Shown here piece after piece: positions 1 to 5,620 of a stretch of DNA of 10,231 bases. The position numbers and the translations under genes are program-made. Each line of letters starts with the position of its first letter. Positions within the stretch are counted from its first letter, which is position 1. The notes under the pieces were generated by a model. The model did not search any database, was not told where the DNA came from, and worked only from the letters and a program-made list of their open reading frames with translations. This stretch comes from CAZBZG01 sp964496245 (GTDB taxonomy: Bacteria; Planctomycetota; SZUA-567), in contig CAZBZG010000174.1 of assembly GCA_964496245.1 (NCBI GenBank), forward strand, positions 1-10,231, in the 5' to 3' direction.

Positions 1-28
1 TCAGGGGCCCGACCCAGCCCACCGCAGC

Positions 29-43
29 GTGAAGAATATTCAC
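29..43. promoter_or_regulatory. Short inverted repeat, possible operator
   Basis: GTGAA and TTCAC arms of five bases flank a five-base spacer, and the centre contains the perfect palindrome GAATATTC. It stands out in an otherwise GC-rich stretch upstream of the first gene. An operator for a regulator of the 292-2136 genes, or of a gene left of the window, is possible but unsupported by any protein seen here. Confidence 0.2.
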
Positions 44-129
44 TTTGCACGCCTGTGGCCGGCGTCTGTCCCCCCTTCTTCCGGACCCGGGGAAGCCAGT
101 CCCCCTCGCCGGTCCAGAGCGGTTTTTGC

Positions 130-157
130 TTGTCAGCCGCTCTTGTTTCTCCACAAT
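130..157 (+). promoter_or_regulatory. Possible sigma70 promoter for the 292-2136 gene pair
   Basis: TTGTCA (130-135) and CACAAT (152-157) are separated by 16 bases. The -10 box is imperfect. It would give a leader of about 130 bases before the ATG at 292, containing a small GGAGGG/CCCTCC hairpin (175-192). I see no gene or recognisable riboswitch in 1-291. The stem ggacc/ggtcc around 78-115 followed by a short T run might be the terminator of a gene left of the window, but this is weak. Confidence 0.35.
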
Positions 158-291
158 CGAACATTTCGCGCTTTGGAGGGGATTCTCCCTCCTCTCCTGT
201 GTGCGGACGGTCCAGCCAGATACCCGGGCGCGCCCCCGTACGGGCGCCATTCCTGCCAGGCTGGCCCGGTCACTCAGGGAGGAATTGGACC

Positions 292-717
292 ATGAACCTG
301 TTCGATCTTCTGCCCGAAGCCTGTGTGGCGCGCGACGCCGCGCCCAAAGAGCCGGAGGGCGTGCTCCGGGCGCTTGCGCATCTGGCCAAGCAGAGCCCCG
401 CCCTGGAAGACATCGAGGAGGAGACGATCTGCAGCGGTTTGCGCGAGCGCGAGGCGCTGGGGACCACGGGCTTCGGCGACGGCGTGGCCATTCCGCACTG
501 CCGTCTGCCGGGCGTGGCCATCGGTCTCGCACTCATCGTGCGCCAGGAGTTCGGGGCGCTGGCCGGCGCCCATGCGGCGCACATCGGCGCCACGCTCATC
601 ACCGCAGTCACGGCGACCTGCATCGTGTTCGAGATCGTCGGTCCGATCCTGACCAAGGTTGGTCTGGAGCGGGCGGGCGAAGCGGGCGCCGATCCCGACG
701 GCGGAGTCGAGGGCTGA
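292..717 (+). CDS. Chimeric remnant: EIIA-Ntr-like N-terminus fused in frame to antiporter C-terminus
   Basis: The 141-residue reading frame has a good start: AGGGAGG at 276-282 ends nine bases before the ATG. Residues 1-75 look like the first half of a PTS EIIA type-2 (PtsN-like) domain, including the phosphorylatable histidine in GVAIPHCRLPGV (His69). From about residue 75 the sequence switches to the last membrane segments of a Kef/CPA2-type cation/proton antiporter: GVAIGLALIVRQEFG, then LITAVTATCIVFEIVGPILTK, then a short charged tail. The second half of EIIA and nearly all of the antiporter are missing. The simplest reading is an internal deletion that fused two neighbouring genes, an EIIA gene upstream and an antiporter gene downstream. 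The product is unlikely to transport ions or complete a phosphorelay. The permease gene starts 27 bases downstream, so translation of this remnant may still matter for it. Family assignment rests on motif recognition; the fusion history is inference. Confidence 0.7.
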   Translation: MNLFDLLPEACVARDAAPKEPEGVLRALAHLAKQSPALEDIEEETICSGLREREALGTTGFGDGVAIPHCRLPGVAIGLALIVRQEFGALAGAHAAHIGATLITAVTATCIVFEIVGPILTKVGLERAGEAGADPDGGVEG

Positions 718-744
718 CCGCTATCGAGACTGGGAAGGCGCGCC

Positions 745-2136
745 ATGGACATGCTTTCCAAGTGGGGGCTTTTTGGAGGTGCTGCCGCCACGCCGGGAAC
801 CGCGGCAACCCTCGACATGACGCTCTTTGTGACGGGGGCGGTCATCTTCGGGCTCACGTATCTGGCCATCGCGTTCGAACGCCGGCTTCCCATCGACAAG
901 ACAGCGGCCGCGCTCTTCGGGTCGAGCCTCATGCTCGTCTTCGTGCTCCGGAAGTCCCCGGGCGAGATGTCTCTGGGCGCGTACAGCCGGTACGTGCGGT
1001 TCGACGTAGTGTTCCTGCTCATCGGCATGATGGTGATCGTGCATCTCCTGAGCCGCACGGGCGTCTTCCAGTATTTGGCCATCAAGTGCGTCAAGGCCGG
1101 CCGCGGGCAGCCGCCCAAGGTCCTTGGGTTGCTCGTCGTGGTCACGGCCCTGAGTTCGGCCTTTCTGGACAACGTGACGACCGTCCTGTTGATCGCGCCC
1201 ATGGCACTCCTGGTGGCCGAACAGATGAAACTGAATCCCATCGCTTTCATCGTGCCCGTGGCGCTGGCCAGCAACATCGGCGGTACGGCTACGATGATCG
1301 GAGACCCGCCGAACATTTTGATCGGCAACTACGTGGACGGCATCGCTTTCGTGGATTTCCTGGCCGTGCTCGCGCCGTTTGTGCTGTTGATCCTCGGAGC
1401 GTTCGTGGCTGTGCTTCTGGTGGTCGCCCGGCGCCGCATGCTCGTCACAGCCGAGGACCGCGCGCGCATCATGGACCTGGACGAGAGCCGGGCCCTGACC
1501 GACGTGCCGCTCCTTAGGAAGAGCCTGGTGGTCATGGGCTGCACGTTCGTCGGGTTCCTGCTCCACACCTGGCTTCATCTGGAGCCCGGCGTGGTCGCCA
1601 TGGCCGGGGCGGGCGTTCTGCTGGTGGTCACGCGCGCGAACGTCGAGGAGGTCTTCAAGGCCGTGGAGTGGCCCATGCTGTTTTTCCTGGTGGGGCTCTT
1701 TGTGGTCGTGGCGGGTGCGGTGGACGTGGGGCTGATCGGTGCGATCGCCAAGGGGGTCGTACCGCTCACCGGCGGCAACCGGTACATCGCGCTTCTGATC
1801 GTGCTCTGGGGGTCCGGGCTCGCAGCCGGCGGATTCAACGCCTTCGGCTTCACCACAGCCGCGTTGCCGCTCGTGCGGGACATCGCGCTGGGCATGGGCC
1901 TCCAAGGGGCCGAAGCGCACCCCTTCTGGTGGGCCCTGGCGCTGGGGGCGTGTCTCGGCGGAAACCTGACGCCCGTGGGGACCACAGCCAACCTGGTGGT
2001 CTGCGACATCGTCCAGCGCACGGGACGCAAGCTCACCTTCGGATCCTTCATGAGGTGGGGTGCGCCCTGTGCGTTCGGCGCGCTCGCGCTCTCCACGGGC
2101 TACGTGCTGCTGATCGGGTATCTGACCTGGGGATGA
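745..2136 (+). CDS. ArsB/NhaD/SLC13-type (citrate-transporter domain) permease
   Basis: This 463-residue inner-membrane protein consists almost entirely of hydrophobic segments and has the length usual for the ion transporter superfamily. The paired signatures of this group are visible: FLDNVTTVLLIAP (140-152), SNIGGTATMIGDPPN (176-190), and in the second half GGNLTPVGTTANLVV (405-419). These re-entrant hairpin motifs are typical of the ArsB/NhaD/P-protein branch. A cytoplasmic loop rich in charged residues (about 229-260) separates the two halves. The substrate cannot be read from sequence; Na+/H+ exchange, a dicarboxylate or an oxyanion are all possible. The second-half counterpart of the LDNV motif is degenerate (GGFNAFGFTTAALPLV, 362-377). 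The ATG has GGGAAGG seven bases upstream. The gene is 27 bases behind the EIIA/antiporter remnant and probably shares its transcript, which suggests the original operon was an ion-homeostasis unit. hisF converges on it with only 27 bases between the stop codons. Confidence 0.85.
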   Translation: MDMLSKWGLFGGAAATPGTAATLDMTLFVTGAVIFGLTYLAIAFERRLPIDKTAAALFGSSLMLVFVLRKSPGEMSLGAYSRYVRFDVVFLLIGMMVIVHLLSRTGVFQYLAIKCVKAGRGQPPKVLGLLVVVTALSSAFLDNVTTVLLIAPMALLVAEQMKLNPIAFIVPVALASNIGGTATMIGDPPNILIGNYVDGIAFVDFLAVLAPFVLLILGAFVAVLLVVARRRMLVTAEDRARIMDLDESRALTDVPLLRKSLVVMGCTFVGFLLHTWLHLEPGVVAMAGAGVLLVVTRANVEEVFKAVEWPMLFFLVGLFVVVAGAVDVGLIGAIAKGVVPLTGGNRYIALLIVLWGSGLAAGGFNAFGFTTAALPLVRDIALGMGLQGAEAHPFWWALALGACLGGNLTPVGTTANLVVCDIVQRTGRKLTFGSFMRWGAPCAFGALALSTGYVLLIGYLTWG

Positions 2137-2163
2137 GCGGCCGGCCGAGGGGCGCGGTCCACG

Positions 2164-2943
2164 TCACAGGCTCTGCCGCACCTTGACGCCGCGTTCGGCG
2201 AGAAGGGCTTTGAGGCCCGCGCAGGTGAAATCGCCGTAATGGACCATGCTGGCGATCAGGGCGGCGTCGGCCCGGCCGGCGGTCAGGACCTCGACCAGAT
2301 GCTCGGGGCGTCCCCCTCCGCCCGAGGCGATGACCGGGATGCCTACGGCCTCGGACACCTTGCGGGTCACGGTGAGTTCGTAGCCGGACTGCGTCCCGTC
2401 CGCGTCGATGGAGTTGAGGCAGATCTCGCCTGCGCCCAGTGCCTCGGCCTGCCGGGCCCAGGCTACGGCGTCCAGTCCCGTGGGCGTGCGCCCGCCCCGG
2501 ATCACGACCTCGTACCCCGAGGGGAGGCGGTCGTCCGGCGCGACCGCCTTGGCGTCCATGCCCAGGACCACGCACTGGCTTCCGAACGCTCGTGCGCCCT
2601 CGCGGATGATGGCGGGTGTGCGCACGGCCAGGGAGTTGACCGACACCTTCTCCGCGCCCGCGAGCAGCACCTGCCGCATGTCCTCCACGTTCCGGAGGCC
2701 GCCGCCCACGGAGAAGGGGATGAAGATGGTCTGCGCCACCTCCCGCACCATGTCGATGTCGATGGGACGGTCTTCGGCCGAGGCCGTGATGTCGTAGAAG
2801 ACGAGCTCGTCGGCGCCGTCGCGGTAGTAGGCGGCCGCCATCTCGACCGGGTCGCCGATGTCGACGTTGCCCTGGAAGCGGACGCCCTTGGTCACCTTGC
2901 GGTTGCGCACATCCAGGCAGACGATGAGTCGCTTGCTGAGCAT
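2164..2943 (-). CDS. hisF: Imidazole glycerol phosphate synthase, cyclase subunit
   Basis: HisF is the (beta/alpha)8-barrel subunit that uses ammonia from HisH to convert PRFAR into imidazole glycerol phosphate and AICAR, linking histidine and purine synthesis in the cytoplasm. The 259-residue protein is full length. Catalytic Asp11 (CLDV) and Asp130 (GMDAK) are both present at canonical positions. The phosphate-binding and barrel motifs FSVGGGLRN (77-85), EKVSVNS (98-104), LNSIDADGT (176-184) and PVIASGGGG (203-211) are intact. The ATG at 2943 is preceded on the minus strand by GGAGG. No other his gene is in the window, so it is a detached his gene with its own promoter. A HisF2-type role in amidino-sugar synthesis is less likely because no HisH2 or LPS gene is nearby. 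Confidence 0.96.
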   Translation of the reverse strand: MLSKRLIVCLDVRNRKVTKGVRFQGNVDIGDPVEMAAAYYRDGADELVFYDITASAEDRPIDIDMVREVAQTIFIPFSVGGGLRNVEDMRQVLLAGAEKVSVNSLAVRTPAIIREGARAFGSQCVVLGMDAKAVAPDDRLPSGYEVVIRGGRTPTGLDAVAWARQAEALGAGEICLNSIDADGTQSGYELTVTRKVSEAVGIPVIASGGGGRPEHLVEVLTAGRADAALIASMVHYGDFTCAGLKALLAERGVKVRQSL

Positions 2944-2962
2944 GCAGCACCTCCGTCGGCTC

Positions 2963-2991
2963 AGCATAGCGGGGGGGCGCCCCGGAGGCAA
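2963..2991 (-). promoter_or_regulatory. Promoter of hisF
   Basis: Read on the minus strand, TTGCCT (2986-2991) and TATGCT (2963-2968) are separated by 17 bases, a good sigma70 arrangement. The start point would fall around 2956, immediately upstream of the GGAGG ribosome binding site and the ATG at 2943, so the leader is very short and no attenuator is visible. Confidence 0.6.
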
Positions 2992-3021
2992 GGCGCAAGC
3001 CGCCCCAACGGCTGATTTCCC

Positions 3022-3050
3022 TTGACGAGGGCGCGGGCGGACGCTATAGG
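3022..3050 (+). promoter_or_regulatory. Promoter of the Ser/Thr kinase gene
   Basis: TTGACG (3022-3027), a 17-base spacer and TATAGG (3045-3050) make a strong sigma70 promoter. It lies back to back with the hisF promoter, about 30 bases apart. The predicted start point near 3057 leaves a 55-base leader. Because the in-frame TTG at 3022 is part of the -35 box, it cannot be the start codon of the kinase, which supports the ATG at 3112. Confidence 0.65.
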
Positions 3051-3111
3051 ACATGGTCAACGAGCCCTGGGCCCTTGTCGCAAAGCCGAGCCAAGTCGCA
3101 GAGGAGGCCGC

Positions 3112-4137
3112 ATGAGCGCCGATTTCCCCGAGCAGATCCGCGGGAGTACGATCTACCGTCTCACCCGCAAGATCGCCGCTGGCGGCATGGGCACGGTCTA
3201 CGAGGCCGAGCAGGACGGGGCCGAAGGGTTCGTCAAGACCGTGGCCCTCAAGACCATCCTTCCCCGCTACACCCAGAACAAGGAATTCGTGGACATGTTC
3301 ATCGGCGAGGCCAAGCTCGTGGCCAACCTCGTCCACCAGAACATCGTCCAGATCTACCAGCTGGATGCCTACGAGGAAGGGTACTACATCGCCATGGAGT
3401 ACATCGACGGCATCAACCTGGAGGAGTTCTTCTTCCGGCACGAGGAGATGAACCGGGCCGTGCCCGTCGAGATCGGCACGTTCATCGTCAGCCGCATCTG
3501 CCGGGGGCTCGAATACGCGCACAACAAGCGCGACGACGACGGCAACCTGATCGGGATCGTCCACCGGGACGTCTCGCCCAAGAACATCATGATCACCAAC
3601 GAAGGCGAGGTCAAGCTGACCGATTTCGGCGTGGCCAAGGCCCGGAACTACATGGAGCAGGAGGAGGGGGAGGTGCTCATGGGCAAGGTGGAGTACATGA
3701 GCCCCGAGCAGGCCTCCTACAAGGTCACGGACGCGCGCAGCGATCTCTTCAGCCTGGGCACGGTCTATTACGAGCTCCTGACCGGCGTCAACATCTTCGA
3801 GACCGAGGACGTCTTCGAGGTGCTCGAACGGGTCAAGGAGGCGCAGGCGCCCGATCCGCGGACCTATCGCGAAAGCATTCCCGAGAACGTGGCCATGATC
3901 ATTCTGAAGGCTCTGGCGCGCGATCCCGCGGATCGTTACCAGGCCGCAGGAGAGATGGGCTACGACCTCGAGTACCAGATGTACCACAAGGGCTACGGGC
4001 CGACCATCGTGACCCTGGCCCAGTACGTGGCCGAGGTCTTCCCGGAGCGGACCTTCTACGCCCCGCCCAGCCGGGGGGACGACATCGATACCGCCGCTGA
4101 TACCGTCTATCGGCGGAAGGGCGAATCCGAGAAATAG
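3112..4137 (+). CDS. Soluble Hanks-type Ser/Thr protein kinase
   Basis: The 341-residue protein is essentially one complete eukaryotic-like kinase domain. Visible elements are the glycine loop GGMGTVY (24-30), catalytic lysine in VALK (Lys47), helix-C glutamate (Glu66), HRDVSPKN (151-158) with the catalytic Asp153, DFG (171-173) and the MSPEQ activation-segment end (196-200). All residues needed for phosphotransfer are there. It does not carry the RD-kinase PASTA or other sensor domains and has no membrane span, so it should be cytosolic. The last 35 residues are acidic and threonine/serine-containing, a possible autophosphorylation tail. GAGGAGG (3101-3107) sits five bases from the ATG, which fixes the start; a longer frame opening at 3022 runs through the promoter. 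No phosphatase or FHA partner is nearby, so its substrate is unknown. It is monocistronic and divergent from hisF; I see no functional tie between them. Confidence 0.94.
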   Translation: MSADFPEQIRGSTIYRLTRKIAAGGMGTVYEAEQDGAEGFVKTVALKTILPRYTQNKEFVDMFIGEAKLVANLVHQNIVQIYQLDAYEEGYYIAMEYIDGINLEEFFFRHEEMNRAVPVEIGTFIVSRICRGLEYAHNKRDDDGNLIGIVHRDVSPKNIMITNEGEVKLTDFGVAKARNYMEQEEGEVLMGKVEYMSPEQASYKVTDARSDLFSLGTVYYELLTGVNIFETEDVFEVLERVKEAQAPDPRTYRESIPENVAMIILKALARDPADRYQAAGEMGYDLEYQMYHKGYGPTIVTLAQYVAEVFPERTFYAPPSRGDDIDTAADTVYRRKGESEK

Positions 4138-4159
4138 AGATGGGGCGCGGGTCGGGAAC

Positions 4160-4181
4160 GGCGGCCTCCCAGCGATTTTTT
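4160..4181 (+). terminator. Possible terminator after the kinase gene
   Basis: A run of eight T residues (4174-4181) follows a GC-rich stretch in which only a short stem (ggga/tccc) can be drawn. The T run is striking in this GC-rich context and is 35 bases behind the kinase stop codon, but the hairpin is weak. Confidence 0.35.
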
Positions 4182-4349
4182 TTCGTGCGGCGGGGGCTAG
4201 ATGTGGTCGGCCGTGATATCCGGTAGAAGTTGAATCGCATTAGGATTCCGTGAGGCGATGCAAGCTCCCGACTCATGCGCACGCGGAACGGGATACCATA
4301 TGTTGTGGTTTGGCGGCAAACCGGTCGGGTATTTTGTCCTTTTTTCCCC

Positions 4350-4377
4350 TTGACCCGAACGTTGGATTTCATACAGT
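4350..4377 (+). promoter_or_regulatory. Promoter of the glutaredoxin-like gene
   Basis: TTGACC (4350-4355) and TACAGT (4372-4377) are spaced by 16 bases, just after a pyrimidine-rich stretch. The start point would be near 4384, leaving a leader of about 180 bases before the ATG at 4564. The upstream gap 4182-4349 holds no gene that I can support; it contains only a small ggtttg/caaacc inverted repeat (4307-4322). Confidence 0.5.
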
Positions 4378-4381
4378 CCTA

Positions 4382-4404
4382 GTTGAACACGTCAGGTGTT
4401 GAAC
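4382..4404. promoter_or_regulatory. 23-bp near-perfect palindrome overlapping the start point, candidate operator
   Basis: Nine-base arms GTTGAACAC and GTGTTGAAC flank the five-base centre gtcag; eight of nine positions pair. The palindrome covers the predicted transcription start of the promoter at 4350-4377, the position expected for a dimeric repressor. No cognate regulator is encoded next to it, so the regulator would act from elsewhere. Confidence 0.4.
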
Positions 4405-4464
4405 GCCTAGCAACCGAGCGAACACCGAGGTTTTCCGCCGATCAAACACAGGGGATGCTGGTCT

Positions 4465-4500
4465 CGTTGTGCGTGAAGAGAATGCGGCAACACGCCAACG
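4465..4500 (+). promoter_or_regulatory. Leader hairpin upstream of the glutaredoxin-like gene
   Basis: CGTTG-t-GCGTG (4465-4475) pairs with CACGCCAACG (4491-4500) across a 15-base loop, giving a 10-bp stem with one bulged base. It lies in the long untranslated leader, 63 bases ahead of the start codon, with no T run after it, so it is not an intrinsic terminator. A role in mRNA stability or control is inference. Confidence 0.35.
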
Positions 4501-4563
4501 AAACAGGACGCAAGAACGTAGTGGGGGGAGATGGGGAATGCGTACGAGGCAAGGGGGGGAGCG

Positions 4564-4836
4564 ATGACGATTCGGATCTATTCCAAGGATGGGTGCAAGA
4601 AGTGCGACGCGGCCAAGGGCAAGCTGAAGCGCATGGGCTTTCCCTACGAGGAACATGACTTGGGATACCATGTGGAGCCGCACGACGGGTGGCGCGAGGA
4701 CGGCTCGGTCGCGGTCATGGCAGCGCATTCCATGATGGACACGCTGCCTCTGATCCAGTTGGACGAGGATTTCCACGACTATCCGAGTGCCATGCGCAAG
4801 CTCAAATGTCTGCGGCACGAGGCCCAGGCTTCGTAG
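4564..4836 (+). CDS. Glutaredoxin-like small redox protein (CxxC)
   Basis: The 90-residue protein has a thioredoxin-fold layout: beta strand TIRIYS (2-7), active-site GCKKC with Cys11 and Cys14, a lysine-rich first helix ending KRMGFPYEEHDL (22-33), and a TLP motif (60-62) at the place of the conserved cis-proline. An insert rich in His, Glu, Asp and Trp (about 34-56) replaces the short stretch seen in classical glutaredoxins, and a third cysteine (Cys82) lies near the end. It probably acts in the cytoplasm as a dithiol reductase or as a metal/thiol-handling protein; no signal peptide is present. The ATG at 4564 follows a GGGGGGAG ribosome binding site (4553-4560). An in-frame ATG at 4531 adds 11 residues, but its G-rich SD directly abuts it, so I prefer 4564. 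The family is confidently redoxin-like; the substrate is unknown. Confidence 0.75.
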   Translation: MTIRIYSKDGCKKCDAAKGKLKRMGFPYEEHDLGYHVEPHDGWREDGSVAVMAAHSMMDTLPLIQLDEDFHDYPSAMRKLKCLRHEAQAS

Positions 4837-4925
4837 GCAGGGCATTCGGCTTTGTGGTACGAGCCCAAGGCTCCGGTGTTCGGGGCCGCGTAAGGGGGAG
4901 ACCGAGGGGGGGCCTCATACAGGCG

Positions 4926-5062
4926 CGGCGGCAGTATTCTGTGGGTCGATTCGCTACACGCTCCGCCGGGCCACCAAGCATGCGTCGCTTTCTGGAGCAC
5001 CCGCGCGCCCTCAGAAGCGACGTGGCCGGCCTCGGGGATCGCCCCGAGGCCGGCTGTTTTTT
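4926..5062 (+). ncRNA. Candidate structured RNA: 3' UTR-derived or independent small RNA
   Basis: Three stem-loops follow one another. The first is CGGCGG/CCGCCG (4926-4931, 4963-4968), with an inner TGTGG/CTACA stem. The second is an 11-bp stem with one bulge (4983-4994 with 5012-5022). The third is the terminator hairpin (5025-5054) with its T run. The density of pairing and the clean 3' end are typical of bacterial small RNAs or of a stabilised 3' UTR of the redoxin gene, which ends 89 bases upstream. I recognise no known class: the 4.5S GGAAG signature and tRNA or tmRNA domains are absent. No clear separate promoter was found, so a 3' UTR origin is as likely as a stand-alone gene. Confidence 0.35.
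5025..5062 (+). terminator. Strong intrinsic terminator
   Basis: GCCGGCCTCGGGG (5025-5037) pairs perfectly over 13 bp with CCCCGAGGCCGGC (5042-5054) around a four-base loop, and six T residues follow (5057-5062). It ends transcription from the glutaredoxin-like gene or the RNA between. The T run is on the plus-strand side only, so it does not serve the minus-strand regulator remnant to its right. Bases 5063-5165 contain nothing I can support. Confidence 0.92.
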
Positions 5063-5165
5063 CGTGCCGCGCGGCTGACGCTTCTCCGCATGGCGCAATG
5101 GCCTTCCGCTCGTGTGCTGGCATCCGCATGCCCGCGCGCCCACGCCCGGCGGCCATCGTGCTGCT

Positions 5166-5602
5166 TCACGTTTCATCCGCAAAGGTTCGCCGCTGCCGGC
5201 GGAAGGCGCCGGGCGGCGCGCCCGTTGCTTCCCGGAATACGTTATGGAAGCGCTGGACGGTGCGGAATCCGGCGAGGCCGGCCACCCGTGCGAGCGGGAG
5301 ACCGGTCTCGGCGAGCAGGCGCTTGGCCCGGCGGAGGCGACTCAGCCGGATCTCCTGGAGGAGCGTACGGCCGAATGCGCGCCGAAACCGGACTTCGAGA
5401 GTGCGACGCGCGGCCGGAATCGCCTGGACCACGTCCGCCACCTGGAGTCCGTCAGCCACGTGCTCGCGGATGTACGCAACCGCCTGCGCCACGAGCGGGT
5501 CGGCGCAGGCGAGCGTGTCTGACGACCGGCGGATGATGGGCGGCGGGGGCGAAATGCGGACGGGCGCGGCGGGCGCGTTTCCTTTGCCGATGATCCGGTC
5601 CT
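5166..5602 (-). pseudogene. 5'-truncated XylR-like AraC-family regulator (DNA-binding end only)
   Basis: On the minus strand the frame ending at 5166 encodes about 110 residues of an AraC-type double helix-turn-helix: DPLVAQAVAYIREHV, then RRAFGRTLLQEIRLSRLRRAKRLL, then ARVAGLAGFRTVQRFHNVFRE and the closing TGAPPGAFRR. It is preceded by the linker APVRISPPPPIIRRSSDTL. That linker and the IREH start are characteristic of XylR-type regulators whose N-terminal half is a LacI-like sugar-binding domain. Here that whole sensor domain is missing: recognisable sequence stops near 5590-5602, directly at the start of the divergent lactonase gene. No in-frame start with an SD is visible inside the preserved part. 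The frame stays open upstream, but only as antisense of the lactonase. It was probably the sugar-responsive activator of the neighbouring catabolic genes; it now lacks ligand sensing and probably expression. Confidence 0.75.
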
Positions 5603-5620
5603 GGGATGAAGGAGCAGCGC

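Noticed and set aside
1..291. Riboswitch or sigma54 promoter ahead of the first gene
   Set aside because: No known aptamer signature and no TGGCAC-N5-TTGC element could be found; only short, competing hairpins are visible.
45..1517. Long open frame on the plus strand overlapping the first two genes
   Set aside because: Its translation is arginine-, histidine- and glycine-rich with no recognisable domain. It is the usual out-of-frame shadow in GC-rich DNA over the chimera and the permease.
2944..3987. Upstream extension of the hisF frame through the kinase gene on the minus strand
   Set aside because: HisF starts canonically at 2943 with an SD and a promoter directly upstream; the extension is antisense of the kinase and has no family resemblance.
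4383..4658. Alternative 91-codon gene overlapping the glutaredoxin-like gene
   Set aside because: It has no SD, no recognisable domain, begins inside the palindromic operator, and overlaps the better-supported redoxin frame.
4920..4976. tRNA- or tmRNA-like 3' end: a stem-loop followed by GGGCCACCA
   Set aside because: The loop is nine bases and lacks the TTCGA layout of a T arm, no acceptor partner lies upstream, and no anticodon arm or tmRNA tag reading frame can be drawn.
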